Origin: Streptomyces mangrovisoli
Lineage (GTDB): Bacteria > Actinomycetota > Actinomycetes > Streptomycetales > Streptomycetaceae
Length of the DNA: 64,000 bases
Reading direction: 5' to 3'
Assembly: GCF_000974985.2 (NCBI RefSeq)
Contig: NZ_LAVA02000057.1
Location: 1 to 64,000, forward strand
Below the pieces are notes generated by a model. It saw only the letters and a program-made list of their open reading frames with translations, made no database searches and was not told where the DNA came from. Position numbers and translations under genes: made by a program. Of this stretch, positions 8,452-16,639 are shown piece by piece (positions within the stretch are counted from its first letter, which is position 1; each line of letters begins with the position of its first letter).

Positions 8452-8480
8452 GAGGCCCCCCGCCACCGGCGGGGGGCCTC
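8452..8480 (+). terminator. Perfect hairpin terminator after aceE
   Basis: GAGGCCCCCCG/CGGGGGGCCTC form a perfect stem of about 11 bp with a short central loop, starting 20 bp after the aceE stop. Confidence 0.85.
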
Positions 8481-8508
8481 GTCGTGTGCCGGGCGCATGA
8501 TGGGGCGT

Positions 8509-9483
8509 ATGCGTGCCGCCCGCCTGATCAAGATGGTCCTGCTGCTCCAGTCCCGGCCCTCGATGACCGCCGCCGAGCTGGCCCGCGAGCTGGAGGTGTC
8601 CGAGCGCACGGTCACCCGGGACGCCCAGGCGCTGTCGGAGGCGGGCGTGCCGGTGTACGCCGACCGGGGGCGGGCCGGCGGCTACCGGCTGGTCGGCGGC
8701 TACCGGACCCGGCTGACCGGTCTCGCGCGCGGCGAGGCCGAGGCGCTGTTCCTGAGCGGGGTGCCGGGCGCGCTGCGCGAGATGGGGCTGGAGGACGCGG
8801 CCTCGGCGGCCCGGCTGAAGGTGTCGGCGGCGCTGCTGCCGTCGCTGCGGGACGCTCCCCGTACGGCGGCGCAGCGCTTCCATCTGGACGCGCCGAACTG
8901 GTTCACCGAGCCGGCGACCCCCGGGCTGCTGCCCGCCGTGGCGGACGCGGTCTGGGACGACCGGCGGCTCGGCGTCCGCTACCGGGGCCGCAAGGGGGAG
9001 GTGGAGCGGGACCTGGAGCCGTACGGCCTGGTCCTGAAGGCGGGCGTCTGGTACCTCTGCGCGCGGGTGACGGACGAGGACGCCCACCGGGTCTACCGCG
9101 TCGACCGGTTCGTCTCGGTGCGGGCCGGGGACGAACGCTTCGAGCGGGACCCGGAGTTCGACCTGCCCGGGTTCTGGCGGGAGCGGGCGGCGGAGTTCGC
9201 GCGTTCCGTACTGCGGGCGGAGGCGGTGGTACGGCTCTCCCCGGACGGACTGCGCCGGCTGCCGTACGCCGTCGATCCGGCCTCCGCCCGCCGGGCGCTC
9301 GCCTCGGCGGGACCCCCCGAAGCCGACGGCTGGGTCACGGTGACCCTGCCGGTGGAGTCCGAGGAGGTCGCCCACGGCCAGCTCACGGCGCTCGGCCCGG
9401 AGGCGGAGGCGCTGGCCCCGGCGGGGCTGCGGGCCCGTCTCGCGGCGGACGCGCGGCGGCTCGCGGCGCTGTACGGGGAGTGA
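8509..9483 (+). CDS. WYL-domain transcriptional regulator (YafY/DeoR-like HTH)
   Basis: 324 aa. The N-terminal HTH (residues 1-60) has MRAARLIKMVLLLQSRPSM and AAELARELEVSERTVTRDAQ. A WYL effector-binding domain at about 140-230 contains RKGEVERDLEPYGLVLKAGVWYLCARV, where YGLVLKAGVWYL is the WYL core. A C-terminal extension (WCX) follows. WYL proteins sense nucleic-acid or nucleotide ligands and regulate variable targets. Several in-frame starts cluster here (ATG at 8497, 8500 and 8509). None has a well-spaced RBS, so the transcript may be leaderless. The gene stands alone, and its target is unknown. Confidence 0.87.
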   Translation: MRAARLIKMVLLLQSRPSMTAAELARELEVSERTVTRDAQALSEAGVPVYADRGRAGGYRLVGGYRTRLTGLARGEAEALFLSGVPGALREMGLEDAASAARLKVSAALLPSLRDAPRTAAQRFHLDAPNWFTEPATPGLLPAVADAVWDDRRLGVRYRGRKGEVERDLEPYGLVLKAGVWYLCARVTDEDAHRVYRVDRFVSVRAGDERFERDPEFDLPGFWRERAAEFARSVLRAEAVVRLSPDGLRRLPYAVDPASARRALASAGPPEADGWVTVTLPVESEEVAHGQLTALGPEAEALAPAGLRARLAADARRLAALYGE

Positions 9484-9593
9484 CCGGCGCGGGCCGCGGC
9501 CACCCCCGGCGGGCCCCGGTGCCGCAACCGGACATAACAATCCGCCGCACTCCGCGTGCGCCCCCCTGCGCCAGGCCCGATGCTGGACCCGTG

Positions 9594-10112
9594 ATGGACG
9601 AGACGGAGTTCTGGGAGCTGGTGGACGCCAGCCGTGACGCCGCCGAGGGCGATCCGGAGGAGCAGGCCGACGTACTGGTGGAGCGGCTGCTGCGGCTCGA
9701 CCCGGACTCGGTGCTCGACTTCTCCCGGCACTTCGAGTCCCGCTACAACCGCGCCTGCACCTGGGAGTTGTGGGGTGCCGCGGCCGTACTCCTCGACCGC
9801 GTGGGCGACGAGGCCTTCGACTTCTTCCGGTGCTGGCTGATCGGCCAGGGCCGGGACGTCTTCGAGGGCGGGGTGCACGAGCCGGACGCGCTCGCGGACC
9901 TCCTCGAGGACTTCGACCCGGAGATCGACGGCGACGGCGAGGAACTCGGCTACGCGGCCGACGAGGCCTACGAGCAGCTGACCGGCACCGTCGCGCCCGA
10001 CCTCGGCATCCCGCCCGCCCCCGCGGAGCCGGAGGGCTCCTCCGGCGGCCTCCAGGACGACCAGGTGCTGGCGGAGCGCTATCCGCGGCTGTGGGAGCGC
10101 TTCAGGGCCTAG
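9594..10112 (+). CDS. DUF4240 domain protein
   Basis: 172 aa, acidic and soluble. The N terminus (DETEFWELVDASRDAA) and the central WELWGAAAVLLDRVGDEAFDFFRCWLIGQGRDVFE segment are the hallmarks of DUF4240, a family common in Streptomyces with no assigned function. A GTG one codon earlier (9591) is an alternative start. The gene lies 110 bp after the WYL regulator on the same strand and might be co-transcribed. There are no catalytic motifs that I recognise. Confidence 0.82.
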   Translation: MDETEFWELVDASRDAAEGDPEEQADVLVERLLRLDPDSVLDFSRHFESRYNRACTWELWGAAAVLLDRVGDEAFDFFRCWLIGQGRDVFEGGVHEPDALADLLEDFDPEIDGDGEELGYAADEAYEQLTGTVAPDLGIPPAPAEPEGSSGGLQDDQVLAERYPRLWERFRA

Positions 10113-10193
10113 GCCGGGAGCGCTTCAGGGCGCGTCGCGCCGGGTGCGCGCGCACGGCGTGGACCGTCAGGGCGTGGCGCGCCGGGTGCGTCG

Positions 10194-10454
10194 CTACGCG
10201 GCCGTACGGCGGCGGCCGCCCGTGTCCGACGGGATGTACGCCTGGAGGTCGTCGGCCTTCACCGCGTGGTGCAGCGGTGCCGCGTTGGCCTGGTCGAGGG
10301 CGGAGGCGGTGACGGCGGCCGGGCCGAGGACGACCGCGGCCGTGGCGCACAGCACCGCCCAGGGGCCGCCCGGGACCCGCCGGTGGCCCGCCCGCGGCTC
10401 CTCGGTCGGCCCCGCGCCGAACTCTCGTGCCGGTCCGCTGCTGCTGACGCTCAT
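10194..10454 (-). CDS. Small membrane-anchored or exported protein, unknown function
   Basis: 86 aa. One hydrophobic segment (WAVLCATAAVVLGPAAVTASAL, about residues 32-53) is followed by a short hydrophilic tail ending in basic residues. This could be a signal peptide with an Ala-rich cleavage region or a single anchor. The start is preceded by GAGGGGCGGG on the minus strand. It lies about 100 bp downstream of the amidase gene in the same direction and may be co-transcribed. I do not recognise a family. Confidence 0.6.
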   Translation of the reverse strand: MSVSSSGPAREFGAGPTEEPRAGHRRVPGGPWAVLCATAAVVLGPAAVTASALDQANAAPLHHAVKADDLQAYIPSDTGGRRRTAA

Positions 10455-10557
10455 GGTGGTTCCCGCCCCTCGGTCGGCCGATCCTGCCTTCTGTCGGCTT
10501 CCGCTGTCTTCTGCCGTCGACCGTAGGGCGAGCTGATCTGAGGACTCTGCGTACGGC

Positions 10558-11520
10558 CTAGGGGGTTGCTGTGGGAGTGCCGGCGGGGCTTCTGAGCGAG
10601 GTGCCGGCGGGGCTTGTGGTGGAGGCGGCCGGGCTCCTGGTCGAGGTGCCGGCGGGGCTCCGCGCGGGGATCCGGCCCTGGAGCCGGGCCGCCTCCAGCC
10701 GGATCGCGGGCAGCCGGGCGGTCAGCGCGGCGCCGGGGCAACTCGTCATGAAGCCGTCGTTGTGCCCGGCCAGGGCGGGCAGCGTGGCCTTCGCGCCGGC
10801 CTTGTAGCGGCTGAGGCTGTTGCTGGAGACGAGGTGCGCCTTGGCGCGCGGGTCGACGTGGGCGAGACCCAGCTTCCAGGCGGCGAGCGCGGCGATCGCG
10901 TCGGTCATCGCCTTCGGCACGGGGACGCCCGCGGTGAAGGTGCCTATCGCGGCGATACCCGCCGTGCGGTGGTTGAAGCCCTGGGTGTGCGCCCCGGTGA
11001 CCGGGCGGTCCACGCCGCCCGCACGGCCCTCGTAGATGGTGCCGCAGCGGTCGACGAGGAAGTTGTAGCCGATGTCGTCCCAGCTCTTGACGTCGGTCTG
11101 CCCCGCGTAGAGCGCGCTGATGATGCGGGGGGTGTCGGCGCAGTCGTAGCCGTTGGGCGAGTCGGTGTGGTGGACGAAGACCGCGACGACCTTGTCGTCG
11201 TAGCGCGGCGGTGGCTGCGCGTGCCGGGTGGCCGCGTCCAGCCAGACCGAGCGCGGCAGTATCCGGGGCTTGGGGGCGGTGTACGCGGAGGCCGGGCGCG
11301 CGGCGACGGGCCGCCTCGCGGGACGGTCCGCGGCGGACCCGCCGATGCCCCTGGCGCACAGCACCAGCACGGTGAGGGCGGCCAGCCCCGGCACGGCGCC
11401 GAGCGCCACCTGGGCGGGGCGCGGCAGCCCGCGCACCCGCAGCGCCAGCCGCCGCGGCATTCCGGATATCCGGGCCGCTCTCCGTCTCCGTGCGCCCGGG
11501 GCTCTTTGCAAGACACGCAT
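10558..11520 (-). CDS. Peptidoglycan recognition protein / N-acetylmuramoyl-L-alanine amidase (Amidase_2)
   Basis: 320 aa. A basic N terminus is followed by one membrane segment at about residues 38-60 (VALGAVPGLAALTVLVLC), so the enzyme is anchored or secreted. The amidase domain spans about residues 88-265. It has the zinc ligand motifs VFVHHTDSPNGYDC, GAHTQGFNHRTAGIA and TSCPG, plus SWDDIGYNFLVD and GTIYEGRAGG. It cleaves the MurNAc-L-Ala bond of peptidoglycan. The last 45 residues are a low-complexity tail of degenerate SPAGT/TRSPA repeats, encoded by GC-rich tandem repeats at 10570-10670. The tail might attach to the wall or be dispensable. Confidence 0.92.
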   Translation of the reverse strand: MRVLQRAPGARRRRAARISGMPRRLALRVRGLPRPAQVALGAVPGLAALTVLVLCARGIGGSAADRPARRPVAARPASAYTAPKPRILPRSVWLDAATRHAQPPPRYDDKVVAVFVHHTDSPNGYDCADTPRIISALYAGQTDVKSWDDIGYNFLVDRCGTIYEGRAGGVDRPVTGAHTQGFNHRTAGIAAIGTFTAGVPVPKAMTDAIAALAAWKLGLAHVDPRAKAHLVSSNSLSRYKAGAKATLPALAGHNDGFMTSCPGAALTARLPAIRLEAARLQGRIPARSPAGTSTRSPAASTTSPAGTSLRSPAGTPTATP

Positions 11521-11737
11521 GGCTCCACTGTGGGTACGTTCCGCTTCGCCCGCGATATGTGGTGTGCCACCTGGTGGAACCATCATCCCGGTCCGGTGCG
11601 TTTCTGCGGGTAGAGGGAGTCTCGGAGGGGCGGCTGATCATCGGGCGCCCGGCGCGCGTACTACCGGATGCCCGGGGCGCGCACCAGGGAGTCCGACAGA
11701 CGCGCGTACCAGGGAGTCCGAGAGAGAGGCGGCCGGA

Positions 11738-12922
11738 GTGGACCTGCTCGACCTGCTGCTGGTGCTGGTGGTGATCGGCTACGCGGCGTCCGGCTACCGG
11801 CGCGGCCTGGTGGCCGGATGCGTCTCGCTGGCCGGGTTCGTCGGCGGGGCCGTGGTGGGCGTGTGGGTGCTGCCGTGGGTGATGGAGCTGGTGACGCGGG
11901 GTTCGCTCGCGGCGACCGTCACGGCGGTGCTGACGGTGCTGCTGCCCGCGGTGGTGGGGCACGAGCTGGCGGGGCGCCTCGCGCTGAAGCTCCGGCGCGA
12001 GCTGGACCGGGGCCCGCTGAGAGTCGCCGACGGGATCGGCGGGGCCGCGGCGAACTCGCTCGCCGTGCTGCTGGTGGCGTGGGTGGCCGCGAGCGTGCTG
12101 GGCGCGTCCTCGTCCCCGCTGGTGACCGGTGCGATACGGGACTCGGCCCTGCTCGGCGCCGTGCAGCGCACGATGCCGGACACCACGCCGTCGTGGTTCG
12201 CGCGGGCCACCTCGGCGCTCACGGAGGCGGGCTTCCCGCAGGTCTTCAACCCGTTCGAGAACGAGTCGACCGCGCAGGTCGCCGAGCCGTCCGGGGACAG
12301 CGTCACGGCGCGCGCGACCCGGGCCGCCGAGCTGAGCACGGTGAAGATCGAGGGCGCCTCGGGCAACCAGGGGCGCGAGGGCAGCGGGTTCGTGTACGCG
12401 CCGCGGCACGTGATGACCAACGCGCACGTGGTGGCGGGGATCGACCACCCGGGCGTGCGGATCGGCGGCGTCGGACGGACGTACGAGGCCCGGGTGGTGC
12501 TGTACGACCCGGACAAGGACATCGCGGTGCTCTACGTCCCCGGGCTGAGCGCCCCGGTGCTGCGCTTCGACGACGACGCCTCGCGCGGCGACTCCGCGGT
12601 GGTCGCGGGCTATCCGCAGGACGGCTCGCTGAACCTCCAGGCGGCGACCGTGGCGAGCAAGGTGCGGGCGACCGGCCGGAACATCTACAACGACGCCACG
12701 GTGACCCGTGAGATCTACGCGATCCGTTCCACGGTGCGGCCCGGGAACTCCGGCGGCCCACTGCTGACCACGGACGGGAAGGTGTACGGCGTGGTGTTCG
12801 CCCGGTCCACCTCGGACACCGAGACGGGGTACGTGCTGACCGCGGACGAGGTGTCCTCGGACGCGCGGCGCGGGTCCGCGGCGACGCGGGCGGTGGACAC
12901 GGGCGCGCTGGTCACGCCGTAG
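11738..12922 (+). CDS. MarP-like membrane serine protease (CvpA-type membrane domain + trypsin-like domain)
   Basis: 394 aa starting with GTG; GAGAGAGG lies upstream. Residues 1-130 form a CvpA/colicin-V-production-like membrane domain with about four helices (LLLVLVVIGYAASGYRRGLV, then AATVTAVLTVLLPAVVG). Residues about 195-390 are a chymotrypsin-fold protease. The triad is visible as TNAHVV (His about 229), DPDKDIAVLYV (Asp about 260) and RPGNSGGPL (Ser about 335). The architecture matches mycobacterial MarP (Rv3671c), a periplasmic protease for acid resistance that activates a peptidoglycan hydrolase. The divergently encoded PGRP amidase next door makes a cell-wall role plausible, though that link is inference. 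Confidence 0.9.
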   Translation: MDLLDLLLVLVVIGYAASGYRRGLVAGCVSLAGFVGGAVVGVWVLPWVMELVTRGSLAATVTAVLTVLLPAVVGHELAGRLALKLRRELDRGPLRVADGIGGAAANSLAVLLVAWVAASVLGASSSPLVTGAIRDSALLGAVQRTMPDTTPSWFARATSALTEAGFPQVFNPFENESTAQVAEPSGDSVTARATRAAELSTVKIEGASGNQGREGSGFVYAPRHVMTNAHVVAGIDHPGVRIGGVGRTYEARVVLYDPDKDIAVLYVPGLSAPVLRFDDDASRGDSAVVAGYPQDGSLNLQAATVASKVRATGRNIYNDATVTREIYAIRSTVRPGNSGGPLLTTDGKVYGVVFARSTSDTETGYVLTADEVSSDARRGSAATRAVDTGALVTP

Positions 12923-13046
12923 GGCCCGGCGGCCCCCCGCAAGGCCCGGCGGCCTCCCTCGGACCCGGCGGCCCCCGCAAGGCCGGCGGCCTCCGTCGGA
13001 CCCGGCGGCCTCCGTCAGACCCGGCGGCCTCCGTCAGACCCGGCGG
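12923..13046. repeat. Degenerate 19-bp tandem repeat between convergent genes
   Basis: CCCGGCGGCCTCCGTCAGA-type units recur six to seven times with decay. The last copies run into the 3' end of the acetyltransferase gene and encode its final residues. It is a likely replication-slippage product. Confidence 0.75.
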
Positions 13047-13522
13047 CCCATCAGGACGTCGTCGACATAGCGCCCTTCGAGCAGGAACTCCTCGGGCAGG
13101 ACGCCCTCCACCGCGAACCCCTCCGCCTCGTACAGCGCCCGCGCGGGGGCGTTGTGCCCGAGCACCCGCAGCGTGATGCGCCGCGCGCCGCGCCGGTCGG
13201 CCTCCGTGACCGCGGCCCGTACCAGCGCGCGCCCCACCCCGTGCCCGCGGGCCTCGGGCGCGACCAGGAGCCCCTGGATCTGGCGGACGTGCGCGTTCGA
13301 GGCGAGCGGTGTCGGCAACGCCAGCCGGACGTAGCCCACGATCCGCCGGTCCGCCTCGGCGACCAGGCAGTCGCAGGCCGGGTGCCGCTCCGTGAAGAAC
13401 GGCGGGTACGGGGGCGTCGGCGGCGGCACCACGTCGTGCAGCGGCGACCAGGTGGCCCGGTCCAGCAGCCCCAGTTCCTCGGCGTCGTCGTCCAGCGCGG
13501 TGCGTATGTACGGCTCAGACAT
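13034..13522 (-). CDS. GNAT-family N-acetyltransferase
   Basis: 162 aa, normal for a single GNAT domain. The acetyl-CoA-binding motif A is clear: QIQGLLVAPEARGHGVGRALVRAA (residues about 87-110, with the R-x-x-G-x-G/A turn). This is followed by ITLRVLGHNAPARALYEAEGF. The substrate is unknown. The ATG at 13522 begins SEPYIRTALDDDAEELGLLD, a typical GNAT start. The 3' end overlaps the tandem repeat, which supplies the terminal GRRV residues. Confidence 0.88.
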   Translation of the reverse strand: MSEPYIRTALDDDAEELGLLDRATWSPLHDVVPPPTPPYPPFFTERHPACDCLVAEADRRIVGYVRLALPTPLASNAHVRQIQGLLVAPEARGHGVGRALVRAAVTEADRRGARRITLRVLGHNAPARALYEAEGFAVEGVLPEEFLLEGRYVDDVLMGRRV

Positions 13523-13646
13523 GACGGCCACCCTAGATCGTGCCGCCTGCCCGCCCACCGGCCGCCCGCGCCGGCCGGGACCCCGTCGTCGCGGTTCCGG
13601 CCCGGCCGCGGTGGGTGCCCCGGGGCCCTGCCGCCATGATGGCCGT

Positions 13647-14543
13647 ATGGAACGGTTGCGAATCGCGGTGACCGGTGCGTCCGGTCTGATCGGTGGGGCT
13701 CTGGTGCGGTCGCTGACCGCGGACGGGCACGAGGTGGTGCGTCTGGTGCGCCGGGGTGCGCGGGGCGCGGACGAGGTCTGCTGGGACCCGGAGGGCCAGT
13801 ACGTCGACACGGCGGGCCTCGTGGGCTGCGACGCGGTGGTCAACCTGGCCGGGGCCGGGATCGCCGACCACCGCTGGACGGACTCCTACAAGCGGACCAT
13901 CCGCGACAGCCGGGTGCTCGGCACCGCGGCGTTGGCGGAGGCGGTGGCCGCGCTCGACACCCCGCCGCGGGTGTTCGTCAGCGGCAGCGCGATCGGCATC
14001 TACGGCGACACCGGCGACCGCGCCGTGGACGAGGAGGCGCCGCCGGGGGACGGCTTCCTGCCCGGGTTGTGCGTGGAGTGGGAGGAGGCCGCCGCGCCCG
14101 CGCAGGAGGCGGGCGTGCGGACGGTGTTCGCGCGCACGGGTCTGGTGGTGGCGCGCGAGGGCGGCGCCTGGGGGCGGCTGTTCCCGCTGTTCAAGGCGGG
14201 GCTCGGCGGGCGGCTCGGGGACGGGCGGCAGTACTGGTCGTTCATCGCGCTGCACGACGAGGTCGCCGCGATCCGGCATCTCATCGACACCGAAGGTCTG
14301 TCCGGGCCGGTCAACCTCACCGCGCCGAATCCGCTGACGAACCGTGAGATCACCGAGGCGATGGGGCGGGTGCTGCACCGGCCGACGCCGTTCCCGGTGC
14401 CGGCGGCGGCGCTGCGGCTGGCGCTCGGCGAGATGGCGGGCGACGTCCTCGGCAGCCAGCGGGTGCTGCCGGCCCGGCTGACGGAGTCGGGCTTCGACTT
14501 CGCGTTCCCGAGGATCGAGGGGGCGGTGCGGGCGGCGGCGTGA
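13647..14543 (+). CDS. TIGR01777-family NAD(P)-dependent epimerase/SDR protein (YfcH-like)
   Basis: 298 aa. It has the Rossmann motif VTGASGLIGGAL at residues 7-18. The family features DAVVNLAGAGIADHRWTDSYKRTIRDSRV and FVSGSAIGIYGDTGDRAVDE (Tyr of the YxxxK-like region) are present. The C-terminal DUF1731-type region has RLALGEMAGDVLGSQRVLPARL. The family resembles plant and E. coli YfcH proteins, whose physiological substrate is not established. It is divergent from the GNAT gene. Confidence 0.9.
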   Translation: MERLRIAVTGASGLIGGALVRSLTADGHEVVRLVRRGARGADEVCWDPEGQYVDTAGLVGCDAVVNLAGAGIADHRWTDSYKRTIRDSRVLGTAALAEAVAALDTPPRVFVSGSAIGIYGDTGDRAVDEEAPPGDGFLPGLCVEWEEAAAPAQEAGVRTVFARTGLVVAREGGAWGRLFPLFKAGLGGRLGDGRQYWSFIALHDEVAAIRHLIDTEGLSGPVNLTAPNPLTNREITEAMGRVLHRPTPFPVPAAALRLALGEMAGDVLGSQRVLPARLTESGFDFAFPRIEGAVRAAA

Positions 14544-14822
14544 CGGGGCGGTGCGGGCGGCCTGACGGGCGGGCCGCAAGGACGCCGCGCGGGCGGGACG
14601 CGCGGGGGTGCCGCGGGGGCGTGGCGCGGGGGTGTGACGCGCTGCGACCGTTTCGCGCTCGCCGTACGACCGTATGCGACCGGCGTGCGACCGTGCCCTG
14701 TCGATGCGCGACTGTCGCTGACCGATCGCGGTTCCTAACCTCGACCCGAACTCGGGTATTCCCGGAGCCTGTTGGGGGCATGACGTCACCACCGGCCGCG
14801 CCATCAGCGAGGAGGGACCCAC

Positions 14823-16178
14823 GTGCTTGAGCCCGCATACCAGGCCGACGTCGTCGTGGTCGGAGCCGGGATCGCCGGCCTCTCGGCCGCACATCGGCTG
14901 ACCAGCGCAGGAGTGTCCACGGCGGTCCTGGAGGCCGCACCCTGCGTCGGCGGCCGCATGTCGACGGAGAAGGTCGACGGATTCCGGCTCGACCGGATCG
15001 GGCAACTGCTGTTCACGTCGTACCCCGAACTGCGTCTGACGCCGGGGTTCGAAGGGCTCGTGCTGCGCGCCTTCGCTCCGGGGGTGCTGCTGCACAGCGA
15101 CGGCCGCCGCCATCGGGCGGGCGCGCCGGCGAGCGGGCGTAGCGCGAGGGGCGCACTCCATGTGGTGCGCGCCCTGGCGAGCGCCCCCCGGTCGCCGGTG
15201 GCCGCAGCGCCGCGGACGGCGGCGCCGCTCGGCGGTCCCGTGGACCAGGCGCGGCTCTCCACCGCGCTGGCGCGGATCGCGGCCACGCCGGTGGAGCGGC
15301 TGCTGGCCCGCCCCGACCTGCCCGCCGCGGCCGCGCTCGCGGAGCGGGGCGTGCCGGCGCGGACGGTGGAGGGCTTTCTGCGCCCGCTGCTCGCGGCGCT
15401 GCTCTGCGACCCCGACCTGACGACGTCCAGCCGCTGCGCGGACCTGGCGCTGCACGCCTTCGCGCGGGGGCGGCTGTGCCTGCCCGAGGGCGGGGCGGAG
15501 TCGGTGCCCGAGCTGCTGGCGCGGTCGCTGCCGCCCGGGACCGTGCACACCGGCGTGCGGGTCACCTCCGTCGCCACGAACGCGGTGACGACCGCGGAGC
15601 ACGGGGTGGTGCGCTGCCGTGCCGTGCTGCTGGCGACCGACGCGCGGGCCGCGGCGGAGCTGCTGCCCGGGCTGCGGGTGCCGGACTTCCACCCGGTGAC
15701 GGTGGTGCACCACACCACCGACGAACCGCCGCAGACGGGTGCCTCGCTGCTGCTCGACGCCGACCGCGGCGGGCCGGTGGCGCACACGGCGGTGCTCAGC
15801 CGGATCGACCCGAGCCGTGCCCCCGCCGGGCGGGCGCTGATCTCCTCGACGGTGCTCGGGCGTCCCCCGGAGGGCGTCGACACGGCGGTGCGGATGCATC
15901 TCTCGCGGCTCTACGGCACGTCGACGCGCCGCTGGGAGACGCTGGCGGTGCACCACACCCCGGAGGCGGTGCCCGCGATGCGGCCTCCGCACGATCTGCG
16001 CCGGCCGGTGCGGCTGCTGGCCGGGCTGTACGTGTGCGGTGACCATCGCGACACGAGCACCGTCCAGGGGGCCCTGCACTCGGCCCGTCGCGCGGCGGCC
16101 GCCGTCCTCGCGGACCTGGGCGCGGCGGCTTCGCTGCACCGGGCGGATCCGGCGCCTTCACTGCCCACCGCAGCGTGA
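14823..16178 (+). CDS. FAD-dependent amine-oxidase/phytoene-desaturase-like oxidoreductase
   Basis: 451 aa with a GTG start at 14823 and GAGGAGGG about 8 bp before it. The dinucleotide-binding motif DVVVVGAGIAGLSAAHRLTSAG sits at residues 8-29, followed by LEAAPCVGGRMSTEKVDGFRLD, the FAD-pyrophosphate pattern of the protoporphyrinogen oxidase / amine oxidase family. The C terminus has LLAGLYVCGDHRDTSTVQGALHSARRAA, the usual second FAD contact. The substrate cannot be deduced. The gene is monocistronic between a short upstream spacer and a repeat-rich downstream region. Confidence 0.88.
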   Translation: MLEPAYQADVVVVGAGIAGLSAAHRLTSAGVSTAVLEAAPCVGGRMSTEKVDGFRLDRIGQLLFTSYPELRLTPGFEGLVLRAFAPGVLLHSDGRRHRAGAPASGRSARGALHVVRALASAPRSPVAAAPRTAAPLGGPVDQARLSTALARIAATPVERLLARPDLPAAAALAERGVPARTVEGFLRPLLAALLCDPDLTTSSRCADLALHAFARGRLCLPEGGAESVPELLARSLPPGTVHTGVRVTSVATNAVTTAEHGVVRCRAVLLATDARAAAELLPGLRVPDFHPVTVVHHTTDEPPQTGASLLLDADRGGPVAHTAVLSRIDPSRAPAGRALISSTVLGRPPEGVDTAVRMHLSRLYGTSTRRWETLAVHHTPEAVPAMRPPHDLRRPVRLLAGLYVCGDHRDTSTVQGALHSARRAAAAVLADLGAAASLHRADPAPSLPTAA

Positions 16179-16639
16179 GCGCTGCCGCTGGGCTCGGGGG
16201 GTGGGGTGGGGTTCGTGGCCATCCGCGGCCGAGTGGGGCCCTTCGCGCAGTTCCCCGCGCCCCTGGAAAGTGCGGCCGAGCCGGGCCCGTTCACGCGGTT
16301 CGCCGCGCCGCTGGAGAGTGCGGGTGAGTGGGGGCTGGTCGCGCAGTTCCCCGCGCCCCTTCCAGGGGGCCCTGGCAGGTACGCCCCCTCAGGGGCGCGG
16401 GGAACTGCGCGAACGGCCACGACGGACCCGCGCAGAACCACCGGCACAAACCCCCCTCCCCCTCAGGGGCGCGGGGAACTGCGCGAATCGCCACGACGGG
16501 CCCGCGCAGAACCACCGGCACAAACCCCCCTCCCCCTCAGGGGCGCGGGGAACTGCGCGAATCGCCACGACGGGCCCGCGCGGAACCACCGGCACAAACC
16601 CCCCTCCCCGTCAGGGGCGCGGGGAAGTGCGCGAGGGGG
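16179..16639. repeat. Repeat-rich spacer between convergent genes, with a 74-bp-period tandem array
   Basis: No gene is present. The conserved core AGGGGCGCGGGGAACTGCGCGA begins at 16391, 16465, 16539 and 16613, an exact 74-bp period. The intervening sequence is nearly identical (ACGACGG.CCCGCGC.GAACCACC and GGCACAAACCCCCC). Two further copies of the core lie upstream in the opposite orientation (about 16244 and 16337). It separates convergent genes and may act as a bidirectional terminator. Confidence 0.9.

Noticed and set aside
16391..16636. Possible CRISPR array
   Set aside because: The 74-bp units are repeated throughout, with nearly identical 'spacers'. There are no unique spacers and no cas genes.
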